A DNA stretch of 64,000 nt from Erythrocercus mccallii. Lineage: Eukaryota > Chordata > Aves > Passeriformes > Dicruridae. A program made the position numbers and the translations under genes. The notes under the pieces were generated by a model. The model worked only from the letters and a program-made list of their open reading frames with translations. It was not told where the DNA came from and searched no databases. Below are positions 10,851-23,000 of the stretch, one piece after another. The stretch spans positions 62,001-126,000 of the forward strand of contig VZRG01002074.1 in NCBI GenBank assembly GCA_013397435.1. The letters run 5' to 3'. How positions within the stretch are numbered: position 1 is the stretch's first letter; each line of letters starts with the position of its first letter.

Positions 10851-13800
10851 GTAACTTGTGGGTGGGCCCCGGGCCCCTTCGGCGGGCGAGCGGCAGCCTG
10901 GTCCACAGGGTGCTGCGGCCTGGGCGTCTGCGCCCCTCCCGCCGCCTCGGCCCTGCCCGGGGGGCCGCTGTGCGCCTACCCGGGGCCAGAGCGCCCGGCC
11001 ATCTCCGCCCCGCGGCCCAGTTCTGTGCGGGTCGGTTTGTTTCCGTGGCCACGTCGCGGGCAGGCCCGCCTGCCCCCGGCATGGCGCTGCCCCGCCCCGG
11101 CTCCCCCTTATCCAGCCCCTCCTCTTCCCGCGATGGCGCTGTGCGGAGGGACGGGGCGGGAGCGGCTGCGGGGCTGTTCGCGCTGGAAAACAGGGCGGAA
11201 AGTGGGGGAGGTGGAGCAGCGCTGGCCGCCGCGGGCGGACGGGAAGTGGAGGCCTTTGGAAAGAAAGAGCGAGGTGGGAGGGCGCGGCGGGGCAGGCGGC
11301 GCTGGCCATCACTGTTTCTGGGAAACCGAATTCGGTCCGCTCGATCCTGTCAGGAGCGTGTGGGAATTCTGACTGGGAATTTGCCCGCAGACGTGTGGGT
11401 GCCGCTGAGAGGCGAGCTCCTCCCTTCTGAGGCGTCGGAGTCCCCCTTAAAGTTTCCTGATGCTTTTCCAGGACACTACCTGCGAAACGTGTTGAATTGT
11501 CATTCATTGGATTTCTAAAACAAATATTTTTGAGAACGAGACTCTAAAATTCCTTTTGTGTAATATAGTGCAGCACAAAGAGAGTGTTTTCTTTCAAAAT
11601 AGTGACTAGCTCAGTTGCAGTAAAGTTTCTGTCCCTTTACGTTTTCTAAAGATCCACAAAGTTCCAAGTGTAGTTCATTCCTTTTTTTCTTTTGGTGGTT
11701 TGGGATTTTTTTTGTTGATGTTTTTTGTTTGCTTTGGGTGTGGGTTTTTTTTCCCTCTACAAACAAGGTTGTCATACATAGCTTTTTTGAGAAAGCTGAA
11801 AGACTTTTAGGAAAATTATTTGGACCATCGGTGTTTAATGAAAGATACTTGAAAATCTGTCAGGACTTTCTAGTAGTTTGAAATTATTATGAGCTTTCCT
11901 TTGTGGTTTTTTAAAAAATAGTTTCGACTTTATATGTAGCATTATATGCATTACATATATGCTGATAACAGGACTGTGTTACGAGTAGAGAGAAGGTACA
12001 TGATATTGTCCCAGTGGAAGTGTTTTGTAAAGAGTACAGATTGCTGAGGTGAGGTCAAAGGTCCTTGCAGCTCAGGAGATTGTCAGGGATGGTGGCCAGC
12101 AGTAAATGCCAAAAAAAGAATGAACAACAGTCACACATTGACAATTCTCTCTGTGTGCACTTAGTTGTCAGTTAGCTGTGGTTCAGGGTCAGAGGAATGC
12201 CTTTGTTTAATGAAACACATTTTCTTTAAACCTTTACAGGTTTTTGTTTTCTTTTCTTTTAAACATTGCATGTGCTTCTTTTCACAGTGCCCCTCAACAG
12301 TGAATTCAATGGCTAAATGCTTTGTGAATAATGACCACTGTTTTGAATCCACTGGATGATAGTTCGTTCACTCACTATTTGGGTGAATGCAGTAGTAGTC
12401 ATTCCCTCTGCACTTTTCCATGCCATTCAGGATTTGATGGTCCCTATTATGGCCACCCCTCTTCAAGATGAAGAATTCCTCCCCAAGTGTAGCTGGATAT
12501 GTTGGCTAAATGGCTAAATTACACATTCAAAAATGTAATTTTGGGTGGGAGTTGTCACCGGTGGGAATTTTTTTGCAGAATTCTGGATTTGCCTTTTTCA
12601 TGGCCCTTAAATATACTGATGTACTATTTATACTACATACTGGTAGAACAGCTGTGAATTAAATCACATGCATATATGTAAATGGCTTGAAAATCTGCAT
12701 ATAAATACTGTAGTAAAAAGTAAAATTGAACCATTACACTTAAACGAAGGACAGTCATGTCTGTAAGCGATAGCACTATAGCCCAACAGGTAATAATTTG
12801 AAAATGAGATTAGTGTGCCTCAGTTAAGTAGTTGAGTGTCAACTTCCAGTGTTGTGATCCTGCTTGAGGATGTTGTTTTATTCTAGAATGTATTGCTGAG
12901 CTAGGGTCAGATGTGCTGCAGCTCCGGTAAAGCAGTGTCAGTTACGACATTATAAGTGACCGGTGTATAAAGGATCTAGAGATGTTGGAGCATTTTCATT
13001 ATTCTGCCCAAGGCTTTGGACAACACAGTTTTGCAACAGTGCCTGTAGACAAAGTGCAAAAACTAACCTGTATGATTAAAAATCTATTTTATTGTGCACA
13101 TGCAAATCTTCAGTGTTGGGCTGTCAGACTTGGATCTAGAGGACTGGCTACTCTTCAGCTTAGGAAAGAAAAGAGAAACTTCCACTAAGAGATTTGAGGA
13201 AGTTGAATATCTAAGTTTAATGCCAAGAGTCTTGAGAGGTGCTTAATAGCAAAACTGCATAGGAAGAGGAAATCAAGTGTCAAAATGATTCAGAGTATAG
13301 TGAACGTAAAATTATATTAAGGGGTTGAAATTGGAAAATAAGAGGAGCAGCTAAACCCAAAATGTCTGTTGTGTCAAGTGTTACCCGGTGTGGTGAGTCT
13401 TTTTGTTTTGAGACCTGAAGTTCCAGTCTGGATGGACTTTGTGTATGCTTTAGTAGCTCTTAGTTTTGGAATCATAACTGCTTTCCTGTGACCCCTGTTA
13501 TGCAGGAGGCTGCATTTCTTAAAGCACCATGATGTCCACATGCTGAGATTGATAAATGATGGTGGCAAAGGCTAGGAGCTGTGAACAGATTTGCCTGGTT
13601 GTTCATTGTCCTTTGGTGAAGATCTAGCGCTTCTCAAGATGGCCACCACAGCTGTGTTTCTGTGTCGTGAATATGCCGTGCTCTTTGTTTTGAAAGAAAT
13701 TGGTGGAATACCTCTGGGTTTTCCTCTGGCTAATGGTGTTCAATCACACTTTGCTGTTTGCAGCTATAATTACTTTGCACAGATTTGTTACCGTCTCACT

Positions 13801-13956
13801 GGGCAAAACTTCATTCCAGTTTTTGTTGGAAATATCTGCCGAAGCACTGTTTTGTGAATTTGAGCCAATGCAGTGATGATCGCATAAATAAAAGCTTTTG
13901 GAATATAAAGTGCAAGGGTGTTTTCCAACTCAGGTGGGATTTGCTTCTTCTTTCAG
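10851..13956 (+). other. RBM39: RBM39 intron 1
   Basis: The intron runs from donor GTAACT at 10851 to the acceptor TTTCAG ending at 13956. The first 600 bp are CpG island; the rest is AT-rich with T-tracts near 11680-11755. I see no conserved exon, tRNA or clear transposon. Confidence 0.75.
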
Positions 13957-14019
13957 GTGTCCTGAAAAATGGCTGATGATATTGATATTGAAGCAATGCT
14001 AGAAGCTCCTTACAAGAAG
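13957..14019 (+). CDS. RBM39: RBM39 exon 2, start codon
   Basis: The acceptor TTTCAG precedes 12 nt of 5' UTR, then ATG at 13969-13971. It encodes residues 1-17 and ends in phase 0 at donor AAG|GTGAGA. Confidence 0.95.
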
Positions 14020-17000
14020 GTGAGAAAAAGTATGCCAGTGAGGTCCTGTTTACCTTAATTTAGCATTATTCATGAAACTACTGCTGAACTGTAAACTAAC
14101 ATCCCTGGAGCCCTCATGATTTATCTTATTGGACATACATTACATGTAACTTTCAAGTTAATATATACTGTTAATGTAATTATATTGTGCAGTAGTTTCA
14201 CTTCAGCGTGATGAATAAATGCCCATCTATCTCTCTTTGTAGACTTGCCTAACGATATCTCACCTCTACTCCCATGAATTCACCTTTGATTCCAGTGTGA
14301 ACTGTCAATCATAAGGTAGTAATTGAGTGACGTATCGCTGTACCGTGGTCCCCTAGGTTTAAAAAAAAAAATCCATCAAACACAATCAAAACAAACAAAA
14401 GAAAACCACCCAAAAGCCAACTAAACCAAAACAAAACCAAAACAAACCCCAGAAACCAAAATCCTAAAACTTTTCCTCTAAAATTGTGAAGTCTAGTTTG
14501 GTATAGCAACAAGGTGAATGCAGTGGTTTGGGAAAACAGCAGGGTTCCAAGAATAACCTTTTCACCAGTCCCATGGCAAGTAAATATTTGAACAATCTGC
14601 TCAGTGTGAGAAGAGTGGGACTTGCTTTTAATGCAGAAGGCTGCTGAAGGTTAATCTTTCAACAGGGCAGATGAAAATTAATTGCTGAATGAACGATTTT
14701 ACAGAAATTCTTGGATCCCTGAATAGAGTGTTCTTAGCAAGTAAAAGACAGTATCACAGTCTGCAGTGTCATTCTAATATAAGCTCTTGTATTCTTCCGT
14801 CCTAGTTGTTTAATTAGGAAATGTCAAATTTTCTTTGAAATTTTTACCAATTAGCTTAGTGATGTCTTTCACTTAAACCAGCAGCAAATGAATACTGTCT
14901 TTTTTTGTTTTCCACCAGGTGGTGGTGAAGTGTTAACAAACTACATGATTTAGCACCAATTTTCAAAGAAATGTATTTAAGTTTAAGTCACCTAGGAATT
15001 GTACTTTTGATGTAACCAATGTGATTACACTGTAAAGCCAGTATATAAGTTACATGGCAGCTATTGTTAGTCTGTTCTGCAGTGTTTACTACAACCGTGT
15101 CATGAATTTTGGATGAGCATTTGTAAGTTTTAAATGGTATATTTAGTTTATGTAATATTTAGCAGTTACATTTACATCTTGAAGAGAAATTTGTGAACTG
15201 TTTTGTTAAAATTCTTGTGTCCTGGCTTAACATGGATATTTTCCATGTAAACAGGTATGGAAATAGGGAATGTTTAGGCTGGACTGGTGGATTATTGATG
15301 GCTTTCTTGGGAGTCGACGTTACTAAAGCAGTGTGAATCCCTGTTTGCTTCAGGGCGAGATGTGTGACAGAGGTGACATCAAGCTCTTACAACTCTTCAA
15401 CGAAAATGAGCGAAGATCTCGAGAATGGCATCGGTCACAGGAAATCCATAGTGGCTGGCTGCTAGTGTAGCCACAGGGCTTAGGCAGAGATATAGCCTTG
15501 GTACTAATCAGAGGGGCTCGCAAACACGTCAGACTTTCTCTTAAATTTTATAGAAATAACATTTATCCACTTGAGTGCTGAATTCTACAGGATAACTTGC
15601 TCTCTAAACCATGTAAGGAAGTATCTACAATTTAATGCACACTTTTAAATGATGTAAGTCTTGTATTTTGTAATTGTATGACTTAAATTTAAGCAGCAAA
15701 GTGGTTAAACATGCCTACCTAAATTTTCTAAAGCTTTCCACATTAAACTGTAAACAAATAATTTAGTATTAAAATTTTTGTTTTTTATTTTCTTATTCCT
15801 ATTCCCATTACCCTTTGACCACTTGAAATATTTCCGCTTCGTCCTCACGATGTTCTTCTATCAACCCTGCTTAGGATGAGAACAAATTGAGCAGTGCCAA
15901 TGGCCACGAAGAACGCAGCAAGAAGTAAGTATTTTCTTAGTTCTCTGCATTTGGGTAGATGCTGCTGATTTTCATGGACTTGTGAATCCATGTCATTAGT
16001 GTTTAAGGAAATAATTTGAAAAAGGTTGGTAGTTGCAGTTGCAGAAATTTGGAAATTTTCTTTTGTTTATGAGTGTAGTTAATATCCTTTGCAACTGATG
16101 CAATCAAAATTGCGGAAGGATTCATGTAGCATCAGATAAAAATACAGACTTGGTATGTTCAGCCTATTTAAATTATTATTTTAACTGTGCAATGGATTTT
16201 ACATTTTAAAAATTATTTGTTGTAGAATTGTGATTTGGAGCAGTTGAAAGCAGTTAAAGACATTGGTGCTGTCTTGAAAAGATTTAGGGTGTTGAATCGC
16301 CTTGCTCTATTCTCCACATCCCTGCCTTTTGAAAACTTCTAAGTTTATAATATAAGTTATTAAAAAAGCAAGAGTACAAGTCCACCTTGTTCAGCAAGTT
16401 TTTAAGTCTGTAAAATAAATTCCTTACCTTACAAGCATCCTTTGGTAAAGATGTAATTGATGTAAAAAGAACAATTACAAAGTTGATAGTTGACTAAACA
16501 GTAACACGTTAGCTGTGTATTACAGAAATGCTCTGAAGTCAGCATGTATGCTGTTTTCACCTTCTGAAATACAGATGACATGCTGAAGGACTCCAAAGAA
16601 AGTTTCTTCTCAGGTCTATAAATATTTGGGAAATTATAAATCCCATTCCAAGGTCAGACTTAGGTTGGAATCAAATGATCTAAAATTGATTGTACCTTTT
16701 ACTTGTGTTCTATATAATACTGTAAAAATAATTTTCGTGCTAAGTACTGAGACATCTAAAACCCCTGAGACATCAAAAGCAACTATCAATATTTTTAAGC
16801 TGTATCATTTTGATACAGTTCTTGTTCACCATAATCTTTTAAGAAGTACTTTGTGATGTGTGGTAGTGTACTCTTTGCTGAAGACAAAGGTGTATGTAGA
16901 GTTTGCAAGACTTCTTGCTTCGCTTTAAAACAATCAAATTGTGTCCAAATTGTATTTTTTTATCTCCTTCAATTAGGCAAATACTGAAATAAGATTCAAA

Positions 17001-20000
17001 GTCTCAGGAAAATCCACAGCAAATATCAACCACTTAAAAAAGCCCAACAATGTGCAGCTTGCAGTAATTGTCAAGTCATACTTAAATGTCCATTTTATTA
17101 ATTGGAAGAATTAAGGATCTGCATTTTTACTATATGTCTGTTGTGTAGGTCCAGCTCAATTGTGATTTGAAGGCAGAGCATGGATCTGGACTGCTGGGAG
17201 TCCTTGCCTGCAAAGCAGGTTCCCCCTGTTGGATAGGGAATAGCTGCTGTCATTGGTGAAGAGTGGCTGCAGTTACTAGTTACTGGTACTGGCCAGTATA
17301 GTGAGCTCCAGGGAGTGTTTTTCAGAGCTATTTTAATAGTGTTTTAGGGTTTATCTTTGAGAAACGTTGGTAAATTATGGATCCTAGAGGAGAGGGACAG
17401 TGTGTGCCTAACCATCACAAACTGTGTTACAGCAGGAAGTGTGGTTAAGTGATGCTGATGACACCACCCAGAAATAGAGAACTATCAGAAATTGTGAAGC
17501 TTCTGAATACCAGGTTTTGAAGCAGCAGCTTCTGTGTCTATACAAAAATACTAAAGAAACGAATGGACTATGGCAAATAAGAAAAAAAAAATGTTCCAGT
17601 GTTTAAAATGTAATTGCAAAATGTTTGTCTTCAGAGATAAATACTAAGATAGTTTGAATGGTTCTTCCTAGGTGGAGATTGGAGAGCAAAAGCTATTAGT
17701 AATTAGGCTCAGTTAGATATGGCAAGTGATTTTTTTACTTCAGAAATAGAAACTAACTAAAACTTTTAGTTTATCCATGGCCATAGAAAACCACAGGGAT
17801 GAACTTTTTGTAATCCAAATGCCCTTTTCTAAAAGAGTTTTTAAGAGTATGAGTGATCACAGTGAGAAAAGATGATATATGCAATCAGAAGGGCCAAAAG
17901 GAGGAAGAAGAAAAATACAATGACAAAGGATATTTCAAACTTAAAAGTTTAGCAGCAAAGTTGATTATTTTGCTGTCTTAGGTAATGGCTTGAGCATCTG
18001 TTTAACATGTGTCTTATGTATACATACAGATACATTTTAGAAAGTCGGAGGCTCTAAGCTTTGGTGGTCTGAGGCTGAGATGGAGGAAAAAATTGGTGAA
18101 CAAATGCAATAATGGAACAGTTGCTCGCTATTTTTCAAATATGAGGTATAATTGACACACAGGTTTTAGAAGATGCAATTTTTGAAGTAAATTGGTAAAG
18201 TTACAAAAATCTGCAGTTTGCCCCAAACCAGTAACAGCCATAGACTTAAAAAAGCAAGTGGCTTATGAGTGGGAGTAGCAAGTAGGAAGCAAAACTCTTA
18301 AGCAGCATGTTAATTATTACCAGGGAGTACTAAGGGGAAACAACTTTCCCCCAGACTTGCCTCTTCCTTTCTATTTTTGTCATGTTTGGTTTTACTTTGC
18401 TATATAATTTATTCTTAGAATCATGGAGCTGTATTTAAAGTATGTTTGAATGCCACATGAAGTACTGCAACTGCTGTGTACTAGGTCTGACACAGGTTTT
18501 TAGTCCTTTTATTCTTCTGAAAGCATTCTCTAGCAATTAAAAAATTTAAAATAAAAATGTGCTGCTGCAGACTTCATGTGGCTTACAATAGAAGATTGCT
18601 GACACACTTAGCCACCCATTTAACAAAAAAAGTACAAATACCAACAGGTAGAAACTTTTCCTGTCAGTGTCTGTGACATCAGAGGAACTGTGGAATGTGG
18701 GGTAAAAAACACTGAATTATGTGTGTAACTAAAGTTGTGCTTTGTCAGGAGAAAAAAGAGCAAGAGCCGAAGTCGAAGCCATGACAGAAAGAGGAGCAGA
18801 AGTAAGGAACGCAAACGGAGCCGAGATCGGGAACGGAAAAAGAGCAGAAGCCGGGAAAGGAAACGGAGCAGAAGCAAAGAACGCAGACGCAGCCGATCTA
18901 GGAGCAGGGATCGCAGATTCAGAGGCCGCTATAGAAGTCCCTAGTAGGTTATTTGTTCAGAATTGCATGTGTGCTGCTTCAGTGTTACAATGTGGAAGGT
19001 TAAAGTTTCATTCTCTGCTTCCTAGATTGGTCAATAATTATCATATAAAAGAAGGTGAGAGGTTAAGTTTGAAGAATGTCAATAAATACAGAGTGAAAAA
19101 GAGGAAGACAGTAATATTCCTCTTCTAGTTTTCATTCTTAGCCAAACACAGATGGGAAAGCAAGTTAAAGAATGAGTACAGCTGACTGGAAAACAGTTTA
19201 TCACAAAATGAATGTAACAACCAAATTCTTTCCATGTCCTAACTATTTAAAGTATATGAACTTGATGGTTTAACTGTCAAAAAATTAATAGTAGTCTGTT
19301 AATTTGGTTACAGGGTCATACCCCCCCTTTTATTTTTTTGTATTACTAAAGATTTTTACTGTCTTGCTGTTCTTGAACATTAACTCCATAAATGGATAGT
19401 CACACAAACATATTCCATGTTTATGCATCCGGACTGGGAGCATCTTGTCTTCGCAATGCCCATGTGTTGCATATTTGCCCTGCTTTTTTCTCAGACTTGT
19501 TTAGAGGCTGACAAGAATTTTGTTCCTCTCAGATATTTAGCTTCATAGAACTTCAGCAATAGGTAATTGCAGGCATTTGTAGATCAATTTTCATCAGTGT
19601 CATTTCTGATTGTTTGTACTGCATCTCTCCCCTTTGCTTCCCATTGCCTCTTTCTGCAGAAACACAGTGAGAACTGGGCTGTATGCTTGACTGTCATTGA
19701 TTACTTGAGGCTGCTCTTTGTCTCTGCTGTTTTCTGGGTCGCATCTCAACCATTGTCAAATCTTGGAATGCAAGATCATGTGAAGAGAAGGCATTTGTAA
19801 AGGATGTATTTTTTTTAATCATGACACATAATGACATCCATGATAGAGAAGTATCTCAAGATGTTTGAGCAGACAGTGTTTACCTTCTGATAAATTGTGG
19901 ACTTGTACAATTTTGTGGATGTGAATGTTTTCCTTATGGCTTTTTGTACTCTTGGACTGCAAACAAAGCTTCCTCAGAACTCAGGATCTCACTTTGTGCT

Positions 20001-23000
20001 AAGTCACAGGGATGTTGGGTTTTTCATAATGAAAACCTACTTCAGTTCCTGGGTCTTCTAAGGTGCAGTGGTATCCTGTGCATCATCAGTCCTGTGGGGG
20101 GGCGGATCATAATACATTAGCCCTGCTTTTCCTTTGTCTTGAGTATCAGCGCCTCTGTACACTGCTCTGGGCTTCAACTTGTAAAGATTTCAGCAGGGCA
20201 GAGTTGTTTTCCTACAACTCTTTGGCACTTGTAAGATTTCAATAGCTTGTTGGGTTATGCCGGTGCCACTGTTGTGGCTCAAGGTACAGAGGACCTTGAT
20301 GAAAAACTTAAGCCTTCTGAATATGGAGCCTGCTGGTCTCCTTCCCTCCAGTGCAGTGTTGTGTGGAGAGGATGTCCTTTGTCTCAGCTTGTAGTTGGGA
20401 ATTGCTGCATACTTCCAGCTGTATTGGAGGGTTTTGTTCTTTGTTTTTCTTATTGTCACTGGGTGAGAAGATTTGTCATCTGGAGAAATTTGGGAGTTCC
20501 AGTGTTCTGGTCTTCCAAAATAATTTCCACAAGTAGAGGTTGAAAGTATTGATGTTACTACAATAACCCATGCTTGTTGTAATGAATTATGTTATACCAG
20601 AAAGGTAAGCAGTAGCAAAAGGTCTTTTTTGCTATCCTGACACTGACTGCCAGAGTACTCTTTCTGGCTGGAGAATTTATTTTTGGAATCTCTCCTTGTG
20701 GGGCTATTCTGATGTTTCTGGGTTAGAGTTACTGCTGACAGGGTTGTAGCTGTCTGCAGCATCTAGATCAAATTGCTTTATGGCTTCTGTTTTATCTTAA
20801 TTTTTTATTCTTCCTTCTCCTTGTGATCTTTCTCATGAGCTTTATAAAGGCTCATTTTCATGCTGATATCTGTAAACTGAGATGGTTTTGCAGCTGGGAG
20901 CAATAGGAGGCATCTCAGCAATTGTGAGACAAAAGTTAAGTATAGGTAATTCTGAAAGAAAAGAAGAGAGTGCTACAGAGAGCCTGAAAACTTTGAGTTT
21001 CTCACTTTAGGCTTGAAATTGTGGTTAAATGCTTTAAGTTTTTTAAAATTAGGTGACTGGTTTGCACTGCTTAGTGTTCACAGGGTTTTTTTTTTTTTCT
21101 CATGTTATTTTCACATATGTTGTCCCTTGAATGTTACATAGCTGTATCATTAGGTCTCTTAAGAGAAAGAATTTGACTGAGTGGTCTTGCCTAGACATCT
21201 GTTGGGCAAATCCCAGCTGCTGCTAACATACAGTAGAAATCATTTAGACCATCCTATTTCTAGACTGAAATGAAGAATTTAGACAAAGCTGTTAGGAAAA
21301 CAGGTTTATTACAATGATAACTGGAAGTTCCTTGTGATTCTGCTGACCTTAGTTAGCCAAAGTTTGCCTTGTCCAACATTGTTTTGTTGGAGTCTTGAAT
21401 ATGAATGAGCATGTAAAAGCTGATAATTTGCTGGCTGTCTTCTGATTTGACCATTGTTGGGCCATGTGGCATCACGTAGGTTTTGTGAAAGTGTGTGCTT
21501 TGGCTGCACATGGGACTTTGGCTTACAAAGAAGGTGACCCTAGACACAGAGATTAATGGCTTGTGACGTGGTGCTTCCATACAGGTTAGCAGGAACTGGG
21601 CAACAATTGTAGAGACAATGGAAGCAAAGAAGAAACTTTGAGATCTACAGCTTTACAAGCAAGTCTCCTTAGAAAAACACAGGGAGAATACTGTTAAGGG
21701 ATTTTGAGAAGGTAACTTGGGCTCTCACCTTGCCCTAGGCAGCTTTCTGCTTGGTCTGTTCCAGTGGTCTGGGGTTTCTTAGTGTTGCTCTCATGGAGTT
21801 CTGTAAATAAGATAGTACTGGTCAAGAGTGAAAGTGGAGATTTTTTGGAGTTGTGGTGGGTTGTGGATTTTCCCTGGCCTTTTTTCCTCTTCCTTCCCTG
21901 CCCTTTTTGCATGTATTTGAAAACTGTTACTTCTCAGTTGTTTGTGTTTGGGTTTTGTTATTCATTAGGTTTAGACAAATACTTAAAATATTTCTTTAAC
22001 CATTTCCTTGAAAACTCATGGTCTTAATTATTTATTATTGTTTAGTTGGTCTGCATGTTAGTATTCTGGAGTCACTGTAATTGGTTTATCTGGCTGCATT
22101 TGCATTGAAATGGAGAGCACCATGTTTTACATCAGATGTGAAGGTGCAAGGTAATCCCATGTGTGATAAGAAGGTAGTCTCTGAAATTAGTACCAGTATT
22201 TCCAGATGCAGCTTTTGGCAGTTGTGCCATAGATACTGAAGACCCTGAATGGACACTACCAGCAATAATTTGTCTGGACTTGAGCAGGAAATGGAGTAGT
22301 TTATCCTAGGCAAAAAAGTCTGGTTTTGATCAATAGTGATCTCATCTCAGCATATGCCTGTGTTTTATGTCTTATTTTCTCTTAATAAGTAGTTATCTTC
22401 TCTTAATAAGTAGTTTCTAAATGGTCTTTTTCTTTATTTTTTTTCCAGTGTTGTACAGGGCCATATTTCCCTTGCTTTAACCTGGCCAGCACGGTTTTGG
22501 ATCTTGGCCCACTACTTCCACCTGTGTCATGACATGTTTAAAAAGGGGCATCCTCCTCCTTGTGTTGGATGCTGATTTTAACTATAAGCATTACTGCTCC
22601 ACTGAGGAGCAAGAAGACGTTTTTCAGACAAATTGCGTGGCCAAATGGATTTAGTGAAAGACTACTTAATGTCTTCAGCCTGCCGTGTCTTTCAGGGTGT
22701 TACACATCAATTTGTAGCCACAGCAGAAAGAATGAATTGTGTACAGATGGAAAGCCAAAGCCCAGTGCACAGCATTCAGTCTGTGCAGCAGTGCCTCTGC
22801 GCTTGGTGGAGATACAGGAAGAATGTTAACAGGTGTTGTTCTTTGCCTTTTGAACAACTCTCTACCAGGAGATCAAATTCAGGGAGAACACAATAGGATG
22901 AATCTTACTGCTTGTGTCACAGTCTGTTCCTGGCTGTCCCATTAACTAGCAAGAGGACTCCTTAACATGGAAGCACAGGGCAGATTACAGTTTGTTCTAA

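Larger units (their letters stand above)
10200..11450 (+). promoter_or_regulatory. RBM39: RBM39 CpG-island promoter
   Basis: GC content and CpG density rise sharply from about 10200, span RBM39 exon 1 and fall off by about 11450 in intron 1. There is no evident TATA box. A YY1-like element (GCGCCATTT, the reverse of AAATGGCGC) sits at 10602-10610, and TCGCGA palindromes lie at 10399-10544. This is the typical layout of a housekeeping promoter. The long open frames on both strands here (190-228 codons) come from the lack of A+T-rich stop codons and are not genes. Confidence 0.85.
14020..15874 (+). other. RBM39: RBM39 intron 2, holding candidate poison exons
   Basis: The intron starts GTGAGA and ends TTAG before exon 3. 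It contains an A/C-rich low-complexity tract at 14360-14460 and two exon-like segments, each carrying a stop in frame with exon 2. These are listed separately. Confidence 0.8.

Noticed and set aside
10821..11507. Long overlapping open frames on both strands (190-228 codons) at the RBM39 promoter
   Set aside because: They come from GC-rich, stop-poor CpG-island DNA spanning exon 1 and intron 1; no domain, and frames conflict on both strands.
18620..18877. 85-codon Leu/Arg-rich antisense frame
   Set aside because: Mirror image of the RBM39 RS-region exon.
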